A stretch of 14,030 nt of DNA from an uncultured Rhodovulum sp. (GTDB lineage Bacteria; Pseudomonadota; Alphaproteobacteria; Rhodobacterales; Rhodobacteraceae), in the NCBI GenBank assembly GCA_946221765.1, contig CAMIMK010000048.1, positions 1 through 14,030 on the forward strand, in the 5' to 3' direction. Each line of letters opens with the position of its first letter. The stretch's first letter is position 1. Shown piece by piece: positions 13,197-14,030 of this stretch. The notes below the pieces were generated by a model. The model was not told the origin of the DNA. It made no database searches and saw nothing but the letters and a program-made list of their open reading frames with translations. Position numbers and translations under genes: made by a program.

Positions 13197-13672
13197 GCGG
13201 GCAGCACATCGGACGACGCAACCTGCTGCTTGCGGCAGCGGCCAGCGTCGCGGTCCCGGGGCGCGCTGCCTGGTCGCAAGCGGAACCACCGATCCATGTC
13301 GTCAAGGGACGCGGCTGTGAATGCTGCGATGCCTGGGTCGACTACCTGCGCGAGCAAGGCTTCACCGTGACGGACGAAGTGTCGATGGGAACGCTGCTGA
13401 TCCGCTTCAAGATGGACCATGGCGTCCCGGCGAAGGCTTTCTCCTGCCATACCGGCGTGGTCGACGGCTATGCGCTTGAAGGCCACGTTCCTGCCGCCGA
13501 CATCCGGCGCCTGCTGGCCGAACGCCCCGATGCGGTCGGACTTGCGGTCCCTGGTATGCCCTACGGCTCGCCCGGCATGGGGCCGGAGGACCAGCGCGAT
13601 GCCTATGACGTCCTGCTGATCCGTCGCGACGGTTCGCTGGATGTGTACTCCCGGAACGCAGCGAGATCCTGA
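13193..13672 (+). CDS. DUF411 periplasmic metal-binding protein
   Basis: This 159-residue protein has a Tat-type signal (GRRNLLLAAAASVAVPGRA, 7-25), so it is probably exported folded. The DUF411 pattern is complete: GCECCDAW with Cys42, Cys44 and Cys45, then KAFSCHTGVVDGYALEGHVP (Cys85, His86, His98) and the Met-rich VPGMPYGSPGM. DUF411 proteins recur in copper and silver resistance loci and are thought to bind Cu(I) in the periplasm. Its ATG overlaps the stop of the M23 reading frame (ATGA), so translation may have depended on ribosomes finishing that gene. The amber codon 312 bases earlier could therefore reduce its expression. It is the last gene of the unit. Confidence 0.9.
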   Translation: MSGQHIGRRNLLLAAAASVAVPGRAAWSQAEPPIHVVKGRGCECCDAWVDYLREQGFTVTDEVSMGTLLIRFKMDHGVPAKAFSCHTGVVDGYALEGHVPAADIRRLLAERPDAVGLAVPGMPYGSPGMGPEDQRDAYDVLLIRRDGSLDVYSRNAARS

Positions 13673-13702
13673 ACCACCCGCGAGCCGCGGCAGGCGAGAA
13701 GC

Positions 13703-14030
13703 CTAGAAGTCGGTTTCCAGGTAGACCCCGGCACAGTCATAGGCGACCGCGGCGGCTGTCGTGCCTGTATTGAGGAAGAGGCGCGGCGAAAGGAACTGCG
13801 TGTTTGCAGGCAGGTCGGCGGTGATCTCCTGCTCGAACACAGCGCTTGAGACCTCGTCGACCACCCGCACCCAGACCGCGCTGCCATTAGGCGGTGCCGC
13901 GATGAACAGGGTCAGCACCCCACCCGTCGCGATGGCGAAACTCGCGCCCATGTCAGTCAGGGTCGGAGCGCCGGTGCCGTCGTTCGCGACCAGCTGCCAG
14001 CGTGTGTGGGTACCACGCTGGAAGCCGATG
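13703..14030 (-). CDS. C-terminal part of a phage tail-type protein, cut by the window edge
   Basis: The frame is open from the window edge to TAG at 13703-13705, giving 109 residues. It reads IGFQRGTHTRWQLVANDGTG, then a beta-rich, Ala/Thr/Val-rich domain with VWVRVVDEVSSAVFEQEI and ending CAGVYLETDF. The repeated short beta strands and the phrase pattern of wrapping around W-Q-L-V-A-N-D-G resemble C-termini of tail fibre or tail tip proteins in alphaproteobacterial prophages. An internal ATG at 13949-13951 is probably not the start, since the frame and style continue upstream. It converges on the DUF411 gene with 30 bases between, and shares the strand of the left-hand lysis genes. Confidence 0.55.
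   Translation of the reverse strand, partial: IGFQRGTHTRWQLVANDGTGAPTLTDMGASFAIATGGVLTLFIAAPPNGSAVWVRVVDEVSSAVFEQEITADLPANTQFLSPRLFLNTGTTAAAVAYDCAGVYLETDF

Noticed and set aside
13703..13951. The right-edge protein as a complete 82-residue gene
   Set aside because: The frame remains open to the window edge with the same beta-rich, phage-like style upstream of the internal ATG, so it is more likely the end of a larger gene.
1..14030. CRISPR array, insertion-sequence transposase or terminal inverted repeats
   Set aside because: No regularly spaced repeats and no transposase motifs were found by eye on either strand; only short dyads at control sites and gene ends are present.

Overview
The window is GC-rich DNA with densely packed, overlapping genes. 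Its protein families point to an alphaproteobacterium, most likely of the Rhodobacteraceae (Paracoccus/Rhodobacter-like). This rests on family resemblance only. The layout is a metal-handling and envelope redox island of about 10.6 kb (roughly 3.0-13.7 kb), bracketed by phage-derived genes that all lie on the minus strand.

Left flank (1-2.5 kb, minus strand): a decaying prophage lysis module. It holds a nested spanin-like pair broken by frameshifts, an M15-type endolysin broken by one frameshift and one TGG-to-TGA change, and an in-frame chimera of a Mu-type capsid fragment with a small membrane protein (DUF6127-like). Next come two intact small accessory genes (an unknown protein and a DUF6429-like protein). 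From 2475 to 3026 there is a lower-GC stretch without a convincing gene. It carries an intrinsic-terminator-like hairpin and a tRNA-3'-end-like sequence beside an AT-rich stretch, which may be an attachment site.

Core, part 1 (3.0-8.4 kb): a MerR-family metal sensor overlapped by a ynfA-like gene on the minus strand. Divergent from them is a tightly overlapped plus-strand operon: P1B-2 Zn/Cd/Pb ATPase, ICMT/PEMT-type methyltransferase, lspA, DsbB/BdbC-like oxidase, DsbA-like thiol oxidoreductase. The shared intergenic region has a textbook MerR-type promoter (19-bp spacer) inside a perfect 7-bp inverted repeat. Part 2 (8.4-10.3 kb): mntR and mntH, divergent, with an 18-bp palindrome between them. 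Part 3 (10.3-13.7 kb): a copper-oriented operon of SCO, PCu(A)C, SCO, M23 peptidase and DUF411 protein. The M23 gene carries one in-frame amber codon in the middle of its catalytic domain.

Right edge: the C-terminal part of a phage tail-type protein on the minus strand, the same orientation as the left phage genes. Read in the minus direction the order is tail gene, metal island, accessory genes, capsid::DUF6127 chimera, endolysin, spanins. The simplest reading is that metal-resistance cargo sits inside, or replaced part of, a prophage late region. The cargo combines efflux of soft divalent cations, manganese uptake, periplasmic copper delivery and disulfide formation.
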